A stretch of 64,000 nt of DNA from Desulfobacula sp. (GTDB lineage Bacteria > Desulfobacterota > Desulfobacteria > Desulfobacterales > Desulfobacteraceae): contig NZ_JABZFL010000030.1 in the NCBI RefSeq assembly GCF_014237455.1, positions 104,394 through 168,393 on the forward strand. Reading direction: 5' to 3'. Positions 19,911 through 30,090 of this stretch are shown piece by piece (the stretch's first letter is position 1; each line of letters starts with the position of its first letter). The notes under the pieces are model-generated. The model did not search any database, was not told the origin of the DNA, and saw only the letters and a program-made list of their open reading frames with translations. A program made the position numbers and the translations under genes.

Positions 19911-20783
19911 ATGGAAAAGAAAAAAATGGCGTTTGCCGGCTCCTGGTATCCTGCAGGCTCTGGTGAGTGCAAAGCATCCATACAGAGTTTTTTAAAAGAA
20001 AAGCAGGGATCTTCCCCCTTTGATGGCAGTTTTATGGGGGGCATTGTTCCCCATGCAGGCTGGTACTTTTCCGGATCAATTGCCTGCCGGGTGATTGCCG
20101 CTCTTGATCCCAAAAAAGGATCTGACGAAAAAATTGATACGATTCTTCTGTTTGGCGCCCACATGCATGAGCAGTCCGAGCCCTTTATCCTGACTCACGG
20201 GGCCATTGAGACACCCTTTGGAGATATTGAGGTGGATAGGCAACTGGTAGATGAAATTTGTGCCGATGTCAGTATCCGTCAGAGGACCCCTTTAAACTTT
20301 CCCGAGGAGAATACTCTTGAACTTCAATATCCGTTTATCAAGTATTTTTACCCGGATGCAAAAATTGTGGTCTGCGGTGTTGCCCCGTCATCTTTTGCCG
20401 CTGTTATCGGCAGTATGGCTGTGGAAGAAGCCAGAAAACTGTCAAGAAACATCAGAATTATCGGTTCCACAGATATGACACATTATGGCCCTGATTTTGG
20501 GTTTACACCGGCTGGAACCGGTGAAAAGGCTGTGGAATGGGTAAAAAATAAAAATGACAGAAATGCTATCCAGGCAATGATGGAAATGGACGAGTCAAAG
20601 ATTGTTGCCCAGGGCCTGGAAAACAAAAATATGTGCTGTTCAGGAGCTGCGGCCGCTACAGCAGCCGCCTGTAAAAAACTGGGCGCAGTCAAGGCGGTTG
20701 AACTTGACTACGCCACAAGTTTTGAGAAATCCGCTTCCGCAAGTTTTGTCGGATATGCCGGGATTCTTTATGCGTTATCCTGA
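19911..20783 (+). CDS. MEMO1/AmmeMemoRadiSam system protein B family
   Basis: A 290-residue protein of the MEMO family, related by fold to extradiol dioxygenases. The start MAFAGSWYPAGSGE, PHAGWYFSGSIA near residue 47, the LLFGAHMHE block and the STDMTHYGP histidine region are typical. A Cys-Cys in MCCSGAAAATA matches the family active-site region. The AMMECR1 and radical-SAM partners common in other genomes are not next to it; instead it follows hypAB in one likely operon. Biochemical function is not established for the bacterial family. Confidence 0.85.
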   Translation: MEKKKMAFAGSWYPAGSGECKASIQSFLKEKQGSSPFDGSFMGGIVPHAGWYFSGSIACRVIAALDPKKGSDEKIDTILLFGAHMHEQSEPFILTHGAIETPFGDIEVDRQLVDEICADVSIRQRTPLNFPEENTLELQYPFIKYFYPDAKIVVCGVAPSSFAAVIGSMAVEEARKLSRNIRIIGSTDMTHYGPDFGFTPAGTGEKAVEWVKNKNDRNAIQAMMEMDESKIVAQGLENKNMCCSGAAAATAAACKKLGAVKAVELDYATSFEKSASASFVGYAGILYALS

Positions 20784-22189
20784 AATAAACCTGATTCTGA
20801 AATAAAGTGGATGGCTCTTTTAATTCTTAGAATTGTTTTTTCTTTGCCAAGGGCCAGGAGCATTTCAAAGATGCCGGGGCTTACAGTCGTGCCGGTGATG
20901 GCAACCCTTAACGGCTGGGCAATTTTCCCGAATTTGAGATCGGTTTCATCCATGATTTGTTTGAAAACGGTTTCAAGCTCTTCCTGGGTATAATTTTCAA
21001 GGCCTTCAATATAGTCCACAGATTTTTGCAAAACAGGAAGTATATCCGGCTTCAAAAATTTTTTGGCGGCCTTTTCATCAAACTGCACAGTATCCTGATA
21101 ATAAAAAACCGCACCCTGCGCCATGTCAACAAGGGTTTTGCTTCTCGGCTGAAGCGTTTCAATAACCCCTTGGGTAAAGGCATCATTTCTGGCGTTAATC
21201 CCTATGTTTTTTAAATGGAATAAAAGAGGGTCTGCCAATTCTTCAGGGCTTTTGTTTTGAATGTGTTTTGAATTGAGAGAGACAAGTTTATCAGTGTCAA
21301 ACATGGAAGCAGATCTGCCCAGGTGTTCCAGGTCAAATTTTTCAATGAGGTCATTTTTTTCAAAAAATTCCTGGTCACCATGGGACCATCCCAGCCTAAC
21401 CAGGTAATTGATCATGGCGTCGGGTAAAAATCCCATTTTTTCGTACTCGCCAACCGACATGGCGCCATGGCGTTTGCTTAATCGCGATTTATCAGACCCC
21501 AGAACCATGGGCACATGGCCGAAAACCGGCAGGTCTGCGCCAAGCGCTTTATATATCAGCATCTGTTTGGGGGTGTTGATCAGATGGTCATCCCCCCGGA
21601 TAATGGTATTGATTCCCATGGTGATATCATCAATCACAACGGCCAGATTGTACATGGCAGATCCGTCACTTCTCTGGATAATAAAATCATCCATTTCAGA
21701 ATTCTGAAATGCCGTATCTCCCTTTACAATGTCTTTGACAATGGTAACGCCTGAATCCGGGGTTTTAAGGCGGACAACAGTGTTGTCAGATTTTTTAAGA
21801 TTTTTTTGCCGGCATTTTCCGTTATACATGGGTTTTAATCCCCTGGCCTTTGCCTCTTCCCTCATGACATTGACCTCATCAGGGGTGCAGGAGCAATAGT
21901 AGGCAGCCCCGGATTCAACCAGTTTTTCTATGTATTCATTATAAATATCGTATCTTTCAGTCTGGAAATAAGGGCCCTCATCCCAGTCAATGCCAAGCCA
22001 TTTAAGCGACTCCAATATGGCATCCACAGATTCCTTTGTGGATCTTGCCGTATCCGTATCTTCAATTCTTAAAATAAATTTTCCGTTTGTTTTTTTTGCA
22101 TACAGCCAGTTAAAAAGGGCTGTTCTGGCCCCGCCGATATGAAGGGTTCCGGTGGGGGAGGGGGGAAACCGTGTGATAATTGTATCCAT
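20768..22189 (-). CDS. gltX: Glutamyl-tRNA synthetase
   Basis: A 473-residue class I synthetase. The HIGH-type motif is HIGG in FPPSPTGTLHIGGARTALF near residue 17, and the KMSKS-type motif is SKRHGA near 240. A cysteine-rich segment (CSCTPDEVNVM with a later CRQ) matches the zinc-binding insertion. With gatCAB present, a non-discriminating enzyme that also makes Glu-tRNA(Gln) is plausible but cannot be proved here. Its 3' end overlaps the convergent MEMO gene by 16 bases. Confidence 0.97.
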   Translation of the reverse strand: MDTIITRFPPSPTGTLHIGGARTALFNWLYAKKTNGKFILRIEDTDTARSTKESVDAILESLKWLGIDWDEGPYFQTERYDIYNEYIEKLVESGAAYYCSCTPDEVNVMREEAKARGLKPMYNGKCRQKNLKKSDNTVVRLKTPDSGVTIVKDIVKGDTAFQNSEMDDFIIQRSDGSAMYNLAVVIDDITMGINTIIRGDDHLINTPKQMLIYKALGADLPVFGHVPMVLGSDKSRLSKRHGAMSVGEYEKMGFLPDAMINYLVRLGWSHGDQEFFEKNDLIEKFDLEHLGRSASMFDTDKLVSLNSKHIQNKSPEELADPLLFHLKNIGINARNDAFTQGVIETLQPRSKTLVDMAQGAVFYYQDTVQFDEKAAKKFLKPDILPVLQKSVDYIEGLENYTQEELETVFKQIMDETDLKFGKIAQPLRVAITGTTVSPGIFEMLLALGKEKTILRIKRAIHFISESGLFQDNA

Positions 22190-22251
22190 TTGTTCTCCAT
22201 TTCATAAATATTGTGTAAAATCGAGATGTTAATTATCACAAGATGTCTTTT

Positions 22252-22292
22252 TATTCAAGCCGACGTACAAACGTCGGCTTGAATATTTTTTT
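22252..22292 (+). terminator. Strong hairpin followed by a T-run between gltX and the FadL-type gene
   Basis: TATTCAAGCCGACG and CGTCGGCTTGAATA form a perfect 14-bp stem around TACAAA, followed on the plus strand by seven T. Both neighbouring genes are on the minus strand, where the hairpin is followed only by AAAAG. It may still terminate the FadL-type transcript from the minus side, or block antisense transcription from the plus side. Confidence 0.6.
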
Positions 22293-22310
22293 AAGCTTTC
22301 TTATTTGATT

Positions 22311-23600
22311 TTAAAAGAATTTATATTCCATTCCAAAAGCAACGAAAGTAACCGCTTTTTCGTAAGTTATGGATATACCAGGGGCAGGCACAAAGGAAGC
22401 ATCATCGTAAAAAACATGACCTAAACCAAAGGTTAATTTTAATTTATCATTCATCTGATATCTTAGACCGGCGCCGAGGGTATGGGCATTCAGTTCCGGT
22501 AATTCCGGGGTCATGTCTTCGGCTTTATCCACGCCCGAATCTGTGTAAAGGTATCCTAAAGTGGCATTTAACGTGTCTGTGAAAGCATAGTCAACACCGA
22601 TACCGATCTCATATCCGTTATCTACCGCACTGTTTTCGAAATCGGCATCTTCGTTTAAATATAAGGTCAGGTTGCTTTCAACTCTTATTTTTGGATTAAT
22701 CTTATAGGACACGCCGGCTGCCAAAACAGCAGGAAGGTTTCTGCTTCTTTCAGCACCGTCCACAATACCCATTAGCGGCAGAATGCCCGCCGTATCTCTT
22801 TTTACGTCTGCTTCATAATCCAGATCAACTTTTGTATCATAGTGCAGACCGAAATTTAAGGCATCGGAAGGTGCGAAGTTGATCCCGATGATTCCCCCAA
22901 ACCCATCCGCCTCTTCCTCAAAGGCCACGTCCGCAGTTAAAGGGTCACTATAAGGAGAATATGGAGTCGTGGCAGTGACGGTCATGGAGCCTTCCATTTC
23001 CCGCGTGCTTTTTACATATCGTATCCCAAGGGAGACAGACCACATGTCATTTATTTCATATGCCCCGCCCAACGTGAATCCAAGCCCCATGGCCTCGGCT
23101 TTTAAATTCTGGCTGGAAATGCCAGTGTACCAAAAAGCTGAAGGGATTTGGTTGAAATCAAGAAGGGCATTCGCTCCAGCTATGATAGCGGATCCCGCTT
23201 CACCGGTGGTTGCATTTCCATTTTTGTAGTCAACTTCCCCACCACCAATAACATTGGAAACAGCAAAAAAAGCAGCCCACTTGTCTTCTTTATAGACTGT
23301 AAACAAGCCGGGCACAACAGAGGGTTCATCCTGATCAAAATCTGTCCCGTTGATTTTATTATTGTAGTCTTTTGCAATAAAATGGGCGGACAGGTTTCCA
23401 TAAAGCCCGTTTTCCATTTTCATAACCCCGGCAGGATTGTACATGACAATATCGGCAGCATCAGTTGCTGCGTTCCGGTTCAGAATGCCGATATATTCAG
23501 CACTCCAGTTGGTTTTATTGTCAGATCCGCCAGCCCATAATAACGAAGATCCCGTTAAAAAAAACACCAAAATAAACAATATAATACCCAGTTTTTTCAT
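22311..23600 (-). CDS. OmpP1/FadL family outer membrane transport protein
   Basis: A 429-residue beta-barrel protein. The start is placed at 23600, where GGAGGAAGC precedes ATG and the product opens with a signal peptide (MKKLGIILFILVFFLTGSS). The NPAG motif in DIVMYNPAGVMK just after the mature N-terminus is the FadL family signature. The barrel ends in Phe (GMEYKFF). FadL-type channels let long-chain fatty acids or aromatic hydrocarbons enter the periplasm. The window also encodes a large acyl-CoA dehydrogenase, so uptake of a hydrophobic growth substrate is plausible; the ligand is unknown. Confidence 0.88.
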   Translation of the reverse strand: MKKLGIILFILVFFLTGSSLLWAGGSDNKTNWSAEYIGILNRNAATDAADIVMYNPAGVMKMENGLYGNLSAHFIAKDYNNKINGTDFDQDEPSVVPGLFTVYKEDKWAAFFAVSNVIGGGEVDYKNGNATTGEAGSAIIAGANALLDFNQIPSAFWYTGISSQNLKAEAMGLGFTLGGAYEINDMWSVSLGIRYVKSTREMEGSMTVTATTPYSPYSDPLTADVAFEEEADGFGGIIGINFAPSDALNFGLHYDTKVDLDYEADVKRDTAGILPLMGIVDGAERSRNLPAVLAAGVSYKINPKIRVESNLTLYLNEDADFENSAVDNGYEIGIGVDYAFTDTLNATLGYLYTDSGVDKAEDMTPELPELNAHTLGAGLRYQMNDKLKLTFGLGHVFYDDASFVPAPGISITYEKAVTFVAFGMEYKFF

Positions 23601-23635
23601 TGCTTCCTCCTTAATATAATTTGTGATCATGCGGT

Positions 23636-23665
23636 AAAATAAACATGAGATCGTATTGAAGTCAA
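23636..23665 (-). promoter_or_regulatory. Candidate sigma-70 promoter of the FadL-type gene
   Basis: On the minus strand TTGACT (23665-23660) is followed after 18 bases by TATTTT (23641-23636), about 36 bases before the FadL-type start codon. The match is moderate, and the spacing is at the upper limit. Confidence 0.4.
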
Positions 23666-23803
23666 ATAGTTTTTTTAAATAAACAATGTTTTGATAAAAT
23701 AAAACCCGCATTCCTTTGAAAATTGTGATTAGATGGGCGCTTCACTATTCTGTAATGTAGCGGCAACTGTTTTTTATCAATCCTTTTATCTCGTTTTAAT
23801 TTC

Positions 23804-23832
23804 TTGACACTTTTGGGAAATTGGGGTAATTA
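23804..23832 (+). promoter_or_regulatory. Candidate promoter of the rpmF operon
   Basis: A perfect TTGACA at 23804-23809 is followed after 17 bases by TAATTA at 23827-23832, a weak -10. It lies about 70 bases upstream of rpmF in the only sizeable gap before a long run of same-strand genes. Confidence 0.45.
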
Positions 23833-23900
23833 TGTGTGTTTTATTATATTGGCATATCATAATGGAAACTCAAATAAAATAATGTAGTTAGGAGAGATCA

Positions 23901-24089
23901 ATGGCAGTACCAAAGCAAAAGAGTTCTAAAGCAAGAGGTAGAAAAAGACGGACACATTACAAAATAAGCGCGCCCACAGTGAGTGTGTGCCCTGAATGTC
24001 AGGAACCCAAACTTCCCCATACCGCCTGTCCGGAGTGTGGAGCGTATAAAGGAAGAAATGTAAATGACCCGGCTGATGACGAAGAATAG
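23901..24089 (+). CDS. rpmF: 50S ribosomal protein L32
   Basis: A 62-residue L32 with the usual start MAVPKQKSSKARGRKRR and a zinc-ribbon of two CxxC pairs (CPEC at about 31-34 and CPEC at about 44-47). The ribosome binding site is AGGAGA, six bases before ATG. It opens a dense operon with acpP, which resembles the common rpmF-plsX-fab arrangement but lacks the fatty acid genes. Confidence 0.97.
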   Translation: MAVPKQKSSKARGRKRRTHYKISAPTVSVCPECQEPKLPHTACPECGAYKGRNVNDPADDEE

Positions 24090-24109
24090 ATAAGGAGATA
24101 TCCTGAATC

Positions 24110-24343
24110 ATGACGATTGAAACAAAAGTAAAGAAAGTGATTGCAGAAAAAATTCCAGATCTGGATATTGAGGATATTGTTCCACAAGCCTCTTTGATAG
24201 AGGATCTGGGTGCTGATTCCTTGACAATTGTTGAACTGATAATGTCAATGGAAGAAATTTTTGAGATTGAAATTGATGATGATGAGGCTGAGAAACTGGT
24301 CACGGTTCAGGACGCCATTGATTTTATCAAATCAAAATTTTAA
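24110..24343 (+). CDS. acpP: Acyl carrier protein
   Basis: A 77-residue acyl carrier protein. The phosphopantetheine attachment serine is in the invariant LGADSLTIVELIM near residue 38. The protein is strongly acidic and has the length and helix pattern of AcpP. It carries growing acyl chains in fatty acid synthesis. It sits between rpmF and rpiB with short gaps. Confidence 0.96.
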   Translation: MTIETKVKKVIAEKIPDLDIEDIVPQASLIEDLGADSLTIVELIMSMEEIFEIEIDDDEAEKLVTVQDAIDFIKSKF

Positions 24344-24359
24344 AAAACGGGTAAATAAA

Positions 24360-24800
24360 ATGGGTAAAGACAGGTCTATCATCATTGGAAGTGACCATGC
24401 AGCCTACGAGTTGAAGGAAAAGATCAAGACATATCTCATTGATATGGGATATAGTGTTGAAGATGCAGGGACAACCAGTGAAGCATCTGTAAATTATGTA
24501 GAGTATGGGAAAAAGGTTGCTGCTGCTGTCTCAAACGGCCACTATTTAAAAGGGATTCTGCTCTGCGGTACCGGGCTTGGCATGTCCATGACAGCCAACC
24601 GGTTTTCCAATGTCCGCGCAGCCCTTTGTTCTGATATTTTCTCAGCAAAGATGAGCCGGCTTCATAATGATTCCAATATCCTGGTCCTTGGTGGCCGGAT
24701 TGTGGGTGATATCCTTGCATTCGCTCTTGTTCAAACCTGGCTGGATACCGAGTTTGAAGGGGGCCGGCATCTTGACCGTATTCAAAGTATAGAGCATTAG
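24360..24800 (+). CDS. rpiB: Ribose-5-phosphate isomerase B
   Basis: A 146-residue RpiB/LacAB family isomerase. It begins [17 protein letters not shown] and has the catalytic cysteine in [15 protein letters not shown] and the conserved [11 protein letters not shown] region. It interconverts ribose 5-phosphate and ribulose 5-phosphate, feeding the riboflavin genes downstream, which use ribulose 5-phosphate. ATG 24360 is chosen because upstream extension runs into acpP without a family match. Confidence 0.95.
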   Translation: MGKDRSIIIGSDHAAYELKEKIKTYLIDMGYSVEDAGTTSEASVNYVEYGKKVAAAVSNGHYLKGILLCGTGLGMSMTANRFSNVRAALCSDIFSAKMSRLHNDSNILVLGGRIVGDILAFALVQTWLDTEFEGGRHLDRIQSIEH

Positions 24801-24823
24801 ATGGTCCGGAAGAGGTAGATAAA

Positions 24824-26056
24824 ATGGGAGTTGTTGACAAAACGGATTTTGAAATTGCAAAGATTATCCAGCAGGAGGCAGACCGGCAGGAATACGGCTT
24901 AAATCTGATTGCTTCTGAAAATACCGTCAGCCTGGCAGTGATGGAAGCACAAGGCTCCATCCTGACCAATAAGTATGCTGAAGGGTATCCTGCAAGAAGA
25001 TATTATGGTGGGTGTGAGTATGTGGACCAGGCGGAAGATCTGGCCATTGAGCGTGCCAAAAGACTGTTCAACGTCGAATATGCAAATGTCCAGCCCCATT
25101 CAGGCTCAGGGGCCAATATGGCGGTTTATTTTGCGTTGTTAAATCCCGGGGACCGGGTTCTTGCCATGGATCTTTCCCACGGCGGTCATCTGACCCATGG
25201 TGCTGCTGTCAGTTTTTCCGGTAAATTATATGATTTTGCCCATTATGGACTATCGCAGCAAACCGAGATGATTGATCTGAACCAGGTCGAGATGCTTGCA
25301 AAAAAATACCGGCCTAAACTGATTGTGGCGGGCGCAAGTGCTTATCCCAGGATCATTGACTTTAAAGGGTTTTTTGAAATTGCCAGATCTGTCGGCGCTT
25401 TTTTTATGGTGGATATGGCCCATATTGCGGGTCTTGTTGCAGGTGGTGTCCATCCAAGTCCGGTCGGGTTTGCAGATGTGATTACCTCGACAACCCATAA
25501 AACTCTTAGGGGGCCTCGCGGCGGTTTGATTCTGTCTTCGGAACAATTTGCAAAGACGATCAACAGCCAGATATTTCCGGGTATTCAGGGGGGACCTTTA
25601 ATGCATGTCATTGCAGCAAAAGCGATTGCCTTTAAAGAAGCACTTGGCAAATCCTTTGCAGACTATCAGAAACAGGTGATTAAAAATACTTCTGCCCTTG
25701 CAGCCGTGATGCTGGAAAGAGGGTATAAACTGGTTTCCGGTGGAACTGACAATCATATGGTACTGGTTGATTTTACACAGAAGACCATATCCGGTAAAGA
25801 GGCTGAAGAAAGACTTGGCAGGGCAGGTATCACAGTAAATAAAAATACGGTTCCCAATGAAAAACGCGGCCCCTTTGTCACCAGCGGTATAAGGATCGGG
25901 CTTCCTCTTGTCACTTCCAGGGGCATGGAGGAGGCGGCCGGAAAAAGAATCGCCGGATTTATCTGCGATATTCTGGATGATGAGTCAACTGTTGATGCGG
26001 TGGCAAAAAAAGTAAGAGATCTTTGCATTGAGTACCCGTTATATATTGGAAAATAG
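24824..26056 (+). CDS. glyA: Serine hydroxymethyltransferase
   Basis: A 410-residue PLP enzyme. The cofactor lysine is in the invariant [13 protein letters not shown] near residue 226, and the N-terminal block [12 protein letters not shown] and [13 protein letters not shown] are diagnostic. It converts serine and tetrahydrofolate to glycine and methylene-tetrahydrofolate. That product is also the substrate of the metV-metF system at 58.4-60.0 kb. Confidence 0.98.
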   Translation: MGVVDKTDFEIAKIIQQEADRQEYGLNLIASENTVSLAVMEAQGSILTNKYAEGYPARRYYGGCEYVDQAEDLAIERAKRLFNVEYANVQPHSGSGANMAVYFALLNPGDRVLAMDLSHGGHLTHGAAVSFSGKLYDFAHYGLSQQTEMIDLNQVEMLAKKYRPKLIVAGASAYPRIIDFKGFFEIARSVGAFFMVDMAHIAGLVAGGVHPSPVGFADVITSTTHKTLRGPRGGLILSSEQFAKTINSQIFPGIQGGPLMHVIAAKAIAFKEALGKSFADYQKQVIKNTSALAAVMLERGYKLVSGGTDNHMVLVDFTQKTISGKEAEERLGRAGITVNKNTVPNEKRGPFVTSGIRIGLPLVTSRGMEEAAGKRIAGFICDILDDESTVDAVAKKVRDLCIEYPLYIGK

Positions 26057-26060
26057 ACCG

Positions 26061-26522
26061 ATGACAGAAAGGCATTCTGACAGACCGTCGTGGCATGAAT
26101 ATTTTATGGGAATATCTGATCTCGTTGCCAGTCGTTCCACCTGCTTGAGAAGAAAAGTAGGGGCAGTCCTGGTGAAGGAAAAAAGAATTCTCTGCTCCGG
26201 ATATAATGGTGCGCCGTCAAAGGTTCCCCATTGCAGGGAGACCGGATGTTTAAGAGAGCAGTTAAAGGTACCGTCCGGAGAAAAACACGAATTGTGCCGC
26301 GGGGTTCATGCAGAGCAGAATGCCATTATCCAGGCAGCCTATCACGGTATCCAGGTAAACGGGTCCGTTCTTTATTGTACCAATCAGCCCTGTTCCATTT
26401 GTGCGAAAATGATTATTAATGCCGGAATCAAAACCGTATATTATAAAGATGGATATGATGATCCCTTGACTTTGGATATGTTTGACAAAGCCAAAGTGGA
26501 ACTTGTCCGGCTTGAGACTTAA
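26061..26522 (+). CDS. dCMP deaminase / ComEB-type cytidine deaminase
   Basis: A 153-residue zinc-dependent deoxycytidylate deaminase. The zinc site consists of HAEQNAI (His and catalytic Glu) and PCSIC near residue 110. The N-terminal substrate segment [15 protein letters not shown] is conserved. It makes dUMP for thymidylate synthesis. ATG 26061 is preferred over an in-frame start inside glyA, because the product then begins directly before the conserved RPSWHEYFM. Confidence 0.93.
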   Translation: MTERHSDRPSWHEYFMGISDLVASRSTCLRRKVGAVLVKEKRILCSGYNGAPSKVPHCRETGCLREQLKVPSGEKHELCRGVHAEQNAIIQAAYHGIQVNGSVLYCTNQPCSICAKMIINAGIKTVYYKDGYDDPLTLDMFDKAKVELVRLET

Positions 26523-26537
26523 ACAAGAGAGGCCCAC

Positions 26538-27038
26538 ATGAAGTGCCCATTTTGCGGAAACCTGAATACAAGAGTGATTGATTCACGTCCCGGTAAAGTC
26601 GATTTTGAAGTTCGCCGGCGCAGAGAATGCCAGGAATGTGTTCAGCGGTTTACAACCTATGAACGGGTTGAACAAGTGCCTGTCATGATCATTAAAAAGG
26701 ACAATCGCAGGGAAGAGTTCAACCGGGGAAAAGTATTGACCGGCATTAAAAAAGCCTGTGAAAAAAGAGCGATCAGCATTAATCTGATTGAAGAAACCGT
26801 GGATACCATTGAGCGGGACTTAAGGGAAACCAATGACCGGGAAATTCCTTCAAAGGTTGTGGGGGAAAAAATTATTAAGGCCCTAAAGCAAATTGATGAT
26901 GTCGCCTATGTCAGGTTTGCTTCTGTTTACAGAGAATTTAAGGATGTGGCCGATTTTATCCAGGAGCTTAAAGGGCTGATTCCAAAAGAATGTCTGCCCA
27001 TTGAATTTGATGCGATTTCGGATAAGGCTGATGACTGA
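26538..27038 (+). CDS. nrdR: Transcriptional repressor NrdR
   Basis: A 166-residue NrdR with the zinc ribbon (CPFCG near residue 3 and CQECVQRF near 31), followed by the ATP-cone domain (VMIIKKDNRREEFNRGKVLTG style). It senses ATP/dATP and represses ribonucleotide reductase genes through NrdR boxes. It lies between a dCMP deaminase and ribD, a common bacterial arrangement (nrdR-ribD). Confidence 0.97.
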   Translation: MKCPFCGNLNTRVIDSRPGKVDFEVRRRRECQECVQRFTTYERVEQVPVMIIKKDNRREEFNRGKVLTGIKKACEKRAISINLIEETVDTIERDLRETNDREIPSKVVGEKIIKALKQIDDVAYVRFASVYREFKDVADFIQELKGLIPKECLPIEFDAISDKADD

Positions 27039-28128
27039 TCATGAATACATGGAGCAGGCAATAGCCCTTGCACGAGAAGCAAAAGGATTCACATCCCCTA
27101 ATCCCTGTGTTGGTGCTGTCATTGTCAAGGATGGAACGGTTGTCGGAAAAGGATTTCACAGGGCAGCAGGCCTTGCCCATGCTGAAGTAGAAGCCTTAGA
27201 TGATGCAGGTTCCAAGGCAAAGGATGCCACTCTCTATGTCACTCTGGAACCGTGTAATCATTTTGGGAAAACCCCGCCCTGTACCCAAAAAATTATCAAA
27301 GCGAAAATTAAAAAAGTTGTGGTGGGCTGTAAAGATCCCAATCCCTTTGTCAGCGGAGGCGGTATAAAGTTTCTGCAGGACAATGGCATTGAAGTGATTT
27401 CAGGTGTTCTAGAGAAAGAAGCCAAAATCTTGATCGAAGAGTTTATCTGGTATATTCAAAATGATAAAAAACCTTTTGTGATTTTAAAATGTGCATCCAC
27501 TCTGGATGGGAGAATCGCAACATCCACAGGGGATTCAAAATGGATTACCAATGAAAAATCAAGGGCGTTTGTCCATCAGATCCGTCATGAAGCAGATGCT
27601 ATTCTGGTGGGTTCCGGAACTTTGCATGCTGATGACCCGTCGCTCACCTCAAGAATCAAAGGCGTTGCAACAAAAGATCCCGCAAGGATTATTCTGGATA
27701 CCCATTTAAGTATTAAAGAAGATGCAAAAGTGCTGACCCAGGAGTCTAATGCCGAAACTATTATTGTTACAGGCCCTGATGTTTCTGAAGAAAAAAAAGC
27801 TTTGCTTGAGAGTAAAGGAGCTCAAATTTTTGAAGTCCCGCTAAAGGAACAAAGACTTGATTTAAATGAACTGATGATTAAGTTAGGGCAGATGTCAATT
27901 TTAAGCCTTCTGATAGAAGGTGGCAGTGTGGTGGCAGGATCAGCGCTGAAGGCCGGGATTGTAAACAAGGCATTGTTTTTTCTGGCTCCCAGATTTTTAG
28001 GGGGCAGTGACGGCATCCCGGTATTTGAGGGAAAAGGTTCTGAATTGATAAAGGATGCCTTTGAACTTAAAAGCATGAATGTTACCCTGTTTGACACGGA
28101 TATCCTTGTGCAGGGGTATTTGAAATAA
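27031..28128 (+). CDS. ribD: Bifunctional riboflavin deaminase/reductase
   Basis: A 365-residue RibD. The N-terminal deaminase has HAEVEAL and PCNHFGKTPPC for zinc. The C-terminal reductase begins near residue 140, with FVILKCASTLDGRIATSTGD and IEGGSVVAGSAL. ATG 27031 overlaps the nrdR stop by eight bases and gives the family N-terminus (MEQAIALAREA). The enzyme carries out steps two and three of riboflavin synthesis from GTP. Confidence 0.97.
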   Translation: MTDHEYMEQAIALAREAKGFTSPNPCVGAVIVKDGTVVGKGFHRAAGLAHAEVEALDDAGSKAKDATLYVTLEPCNHFGKTPPCTQKIIKAKIKKVVVGCKDPNPFVSGGGIKFLQDNGIEVISGVLEKEAKILIEEFIWYIQNDKKPFVILKCASTLDGRIATSTGDSKWITNEKSRAFVHQIRHEADAILVGSGTLHADDPSLTSRIKGVATKDPARIILDTHLSIKEDAKVLTQESNAETIIVTGPDVSEEKKALLESKGAQIFEVPLKEQRLDLNELMIKLGQMSILSLLIEGGSVVAGSALKAGIVNKALFFLAPRFLGGSDGIPVFEGKGSELIKDAFELKSMNVTLFDTDILVQGYLK

Positions 28129-28143
28129 AAGGGAATAAGACTA

Positions 28144-28809
28144 TTGTTTACAGGAATTATTGAAAGTTTTGGAATCATAAAGCGGATTGAATCCAGCGGG
28201 GAGGGAAGAGTTCTCCATATCAGCTGTGATCTTGATCTGTCTGAAAGTAAAATCGGAGATTCCATTGCCGTAAACGGTGCCTGTCTTACTGCTGTCAGTC
28301 TTGAGAAAAATGCCTTTAAAGTGGACATGGCACCTGAAACTGTTGAGCGGACAACTTTTAAGTATTTGAGGTCGGGTTCCAGGGTCAACATAGAGCGGGC
28401 GTTAAAATTGTCAGACCGAATTGACGGGCATCTGGTCTCGGGACATATTGATGGAACAGGAATCATTTCTTCCATGACGCGACAGAGCAATGCCGTGATC
28501 ATCAAAATTGATGTTTTGCCAAAGCTTGCTGCAGATATGATTGAAAAAGGATCAGTTGCCATTGAAGGGATCAGTCTGACCATTAACAAATGTTCGGACC
28601 ATGATTTAGAGGTCAGTATTATTCCTCACACCGCAGATATCACAACCATCGGATTAAAACGGGTTGGTGACAAGGTCAATGTAGAGACCGATATGATCGG
28701 GAAATATGTAAAAAAGATGTTAATGGGAAGCCTTTCAAAAAATGATGCTTTGTTCAACGGGAAAAAAGATATCAGTATGGAACTTCTCGCAAGGAATGGA
28801 TTTTTATAA
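28144..28809 (+). CDS. ribE: Riboflavin synthase alpha chain
   Basis: A 221-residue lumazine-binding protein with two internal homologous halves. The start is TTG, giving [10 protein letters not shown], the universal family N-terminus. The repeat signatures include NGACLTAVS and, in the second half, IEGISLTIN, and [11 protein letters not shown] and [11 protein letters not shown] are conserved. It dismutates two dimethyl-ribityllumazine molecules to riboflavin. Confidence 0.97.
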   Translation: MFTGIIESFGIIKRIESSGEGRVLHISCDLDLSESKIGDSIAVNGACLTAVSLEKNAFKVDMAPETVERTTFKYLRSGSRVNIERALKLSDRIDGHLVSGHIDGTGIISSMTRQSNAVIIKIDVLPKLAADMIEKGSVAIEGISLTINKCSDHDLEVSIIPHTADITTIGLKRVGDKVNVETDMIGKYVKKMLMGSLSKNDALFNGKKDISMELLARNGFL

Positions 28810-28825
28810 CCTTAAGGATTTATAT

Positions 28826-30028
28826 ATGCCGCATTTAACAATTGAACAGGCCGTTGAAGATATTAAAAATGGTAAAATGGTCATTCTTGTGGATGACGAA
28901 GACCGTGAAAACGAAGGTGATCTAACCATGGCAGCAGAGGCTGTGACTCCTGAAGCCATCAATTTCATGGCCAGATATGGAAGGGGACTGATCTGTCTTT
29001 CCCTTGATTCCATTATCGCAGATCGGCTTGATCTGCCCATGATGGTGGATAATAACACCTCACAATACGGAACCGGATTTACCGTATCCATTGAGGCCAA
29101 AAAAGGGGTGACTACAGGGATTTCCGCAGCTGATCGGGCGACAACCATTCTAACGGCGGTGGCGGATGACACCACACCGAATGATATTGCAAGACCCGGA
29201 CATATTTTTCCATTAAGGGCAAGAGACGGAGGCGTCATGATAAGGATCGGGCAGACAGAAGGTTCTGTTGATCTGGCCCGTCTTGCAGGCAGGAAGCCTG
29301 CCGGGGTGATTTGTGAAATCATGGATGATGACGGAACCATGGCAAGGATGCCCTCCCTGGAAAAATTTGCGAAAAAGCATGGTATCGGCATCTGCACGGT
29401 TGCAGATCTTGTAAAATACAGGCTTAAAACGGAAAGTTTTGTAAAAAAAGCGGCTGAGACTATGATCCCGACACGGGCTGGTGGTGAGTTTCAGATCATT
29501 GCCTATGAAAATGATATCGATAACCTGACCCACATTGCCCTGGTTAAAGGACAAGTTGATCCCCAAAAAGAAATTCTGGTGAGAGTTCATTCGGAATGTA
29601 TGACAGGGGATATTTTTTCATCCCTTCGGTGTGACTGCCAGGATCAACTCCATAAAGCCATGGCCATGATGGAAGAGGAGGGAAGCGGGGTCCTTTTATA
29701 CCTTCGCCAGGAAGGCCGCGGCATCGGTCTTGTGAATAAGCTGAAAGCTTATGAATATCAGCGTCAGGGTATGGATACGGTTGAAGCCAATGAAAAACTC
29801 GGTTTTAAGGCAGACATGAGAGATTATGGTGTGGGTGCCCAGATACTGGTTGATCTGGGGGTCAGGAAAATGCGGCTTCTGACCAATAATCCTATGAAAA
29901 TGATTGGCCTGGAAGGCTATGGGTTGAGTGTTGTTGAACAGGTTCCCATTGAGGTTGAATCCAATTGCCACAACCAGGGATACTTAAAATGCAAGCAGGC
30001 CAAGATGGGACATTTGCTCCATATGTAA
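28826..30028 (+). CDS. ribBA: Bifunctional DHBP synthase / GTP cyclohydrolase II
   Basis: A 400-residue fusion. The N-terminal half is dihydroxybutanone phosphate synthase ([17 protein letters not shown], and [12 protein letters not shown]). The C-terminal half is GTP cyclohydrolase II, with the zinc cysteines in [21 protein letters not shown] and the RQEGRGIG motif. ATG 28826 has AAGGAT upstream and replaces a longer in-frame start inside ribE. It supplies both precursors of the riboflavin pathway. Confidence 0.97.
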   Translation: MPHLTIEQAVEDIKNGKMVILVDDEDRENEGDLTMAAEAVTPEAINFMARYGRGLICLSLDSIIADRLDLPMMVDNNTSQYGTGFTVSIEAKKGVTTGISAADRATTILTAVADDTTPNDIARPGHIFPLRARDGGVMIRIGQTEGSVDLARLAGRKPAGVICEIMDDDGTMARMPSLEKFAKKHGIGICTVADLVKYRLKTESFVKKAAETMIPTRAGGEFQIIAYENDIDNLTHIALVKGQVDPQKEILVRVHSECMTGDIFSSLRCDCQDQLHKAMAMMEEEGSGVLLYLRQEGRGIGLVNKLKAYEYQRQGMDTVEANEKLGFKADMRDYGVGAQILVDLGVRKMRLLTNNPMKMIGLEGYGLSVVEQVPIEVESNCHNQGYLKCKQAKMGHLLHM

Positions 30029-30044
30029 ATCAGATATAATAATC

Positions 30045-30070
30045 GGGGTCAGGCTTTCAAGCCTGACCCC
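30045..30070 (+). other. Perfect hairpin between ribBA and ribH
   Basis: GGGGTCAGGCT pairs perfectly with AGCCTGACCCC around a four-base loop. No T-run follows, so it is not an obvious terminator. It could stabilise or process the polycistronic rib message, or be a remnant of a small repeat element. Confidence 0.6.
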
Positions 30071-30090
30071 ATGAGAATAAGGAAAAGAAA

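Noticed and set aside
26900..27031. FMN riboswitch before ribD.
   Set aside because: The region is the coding sequence of nrdR, and no RFN-like conserved segments are visible.
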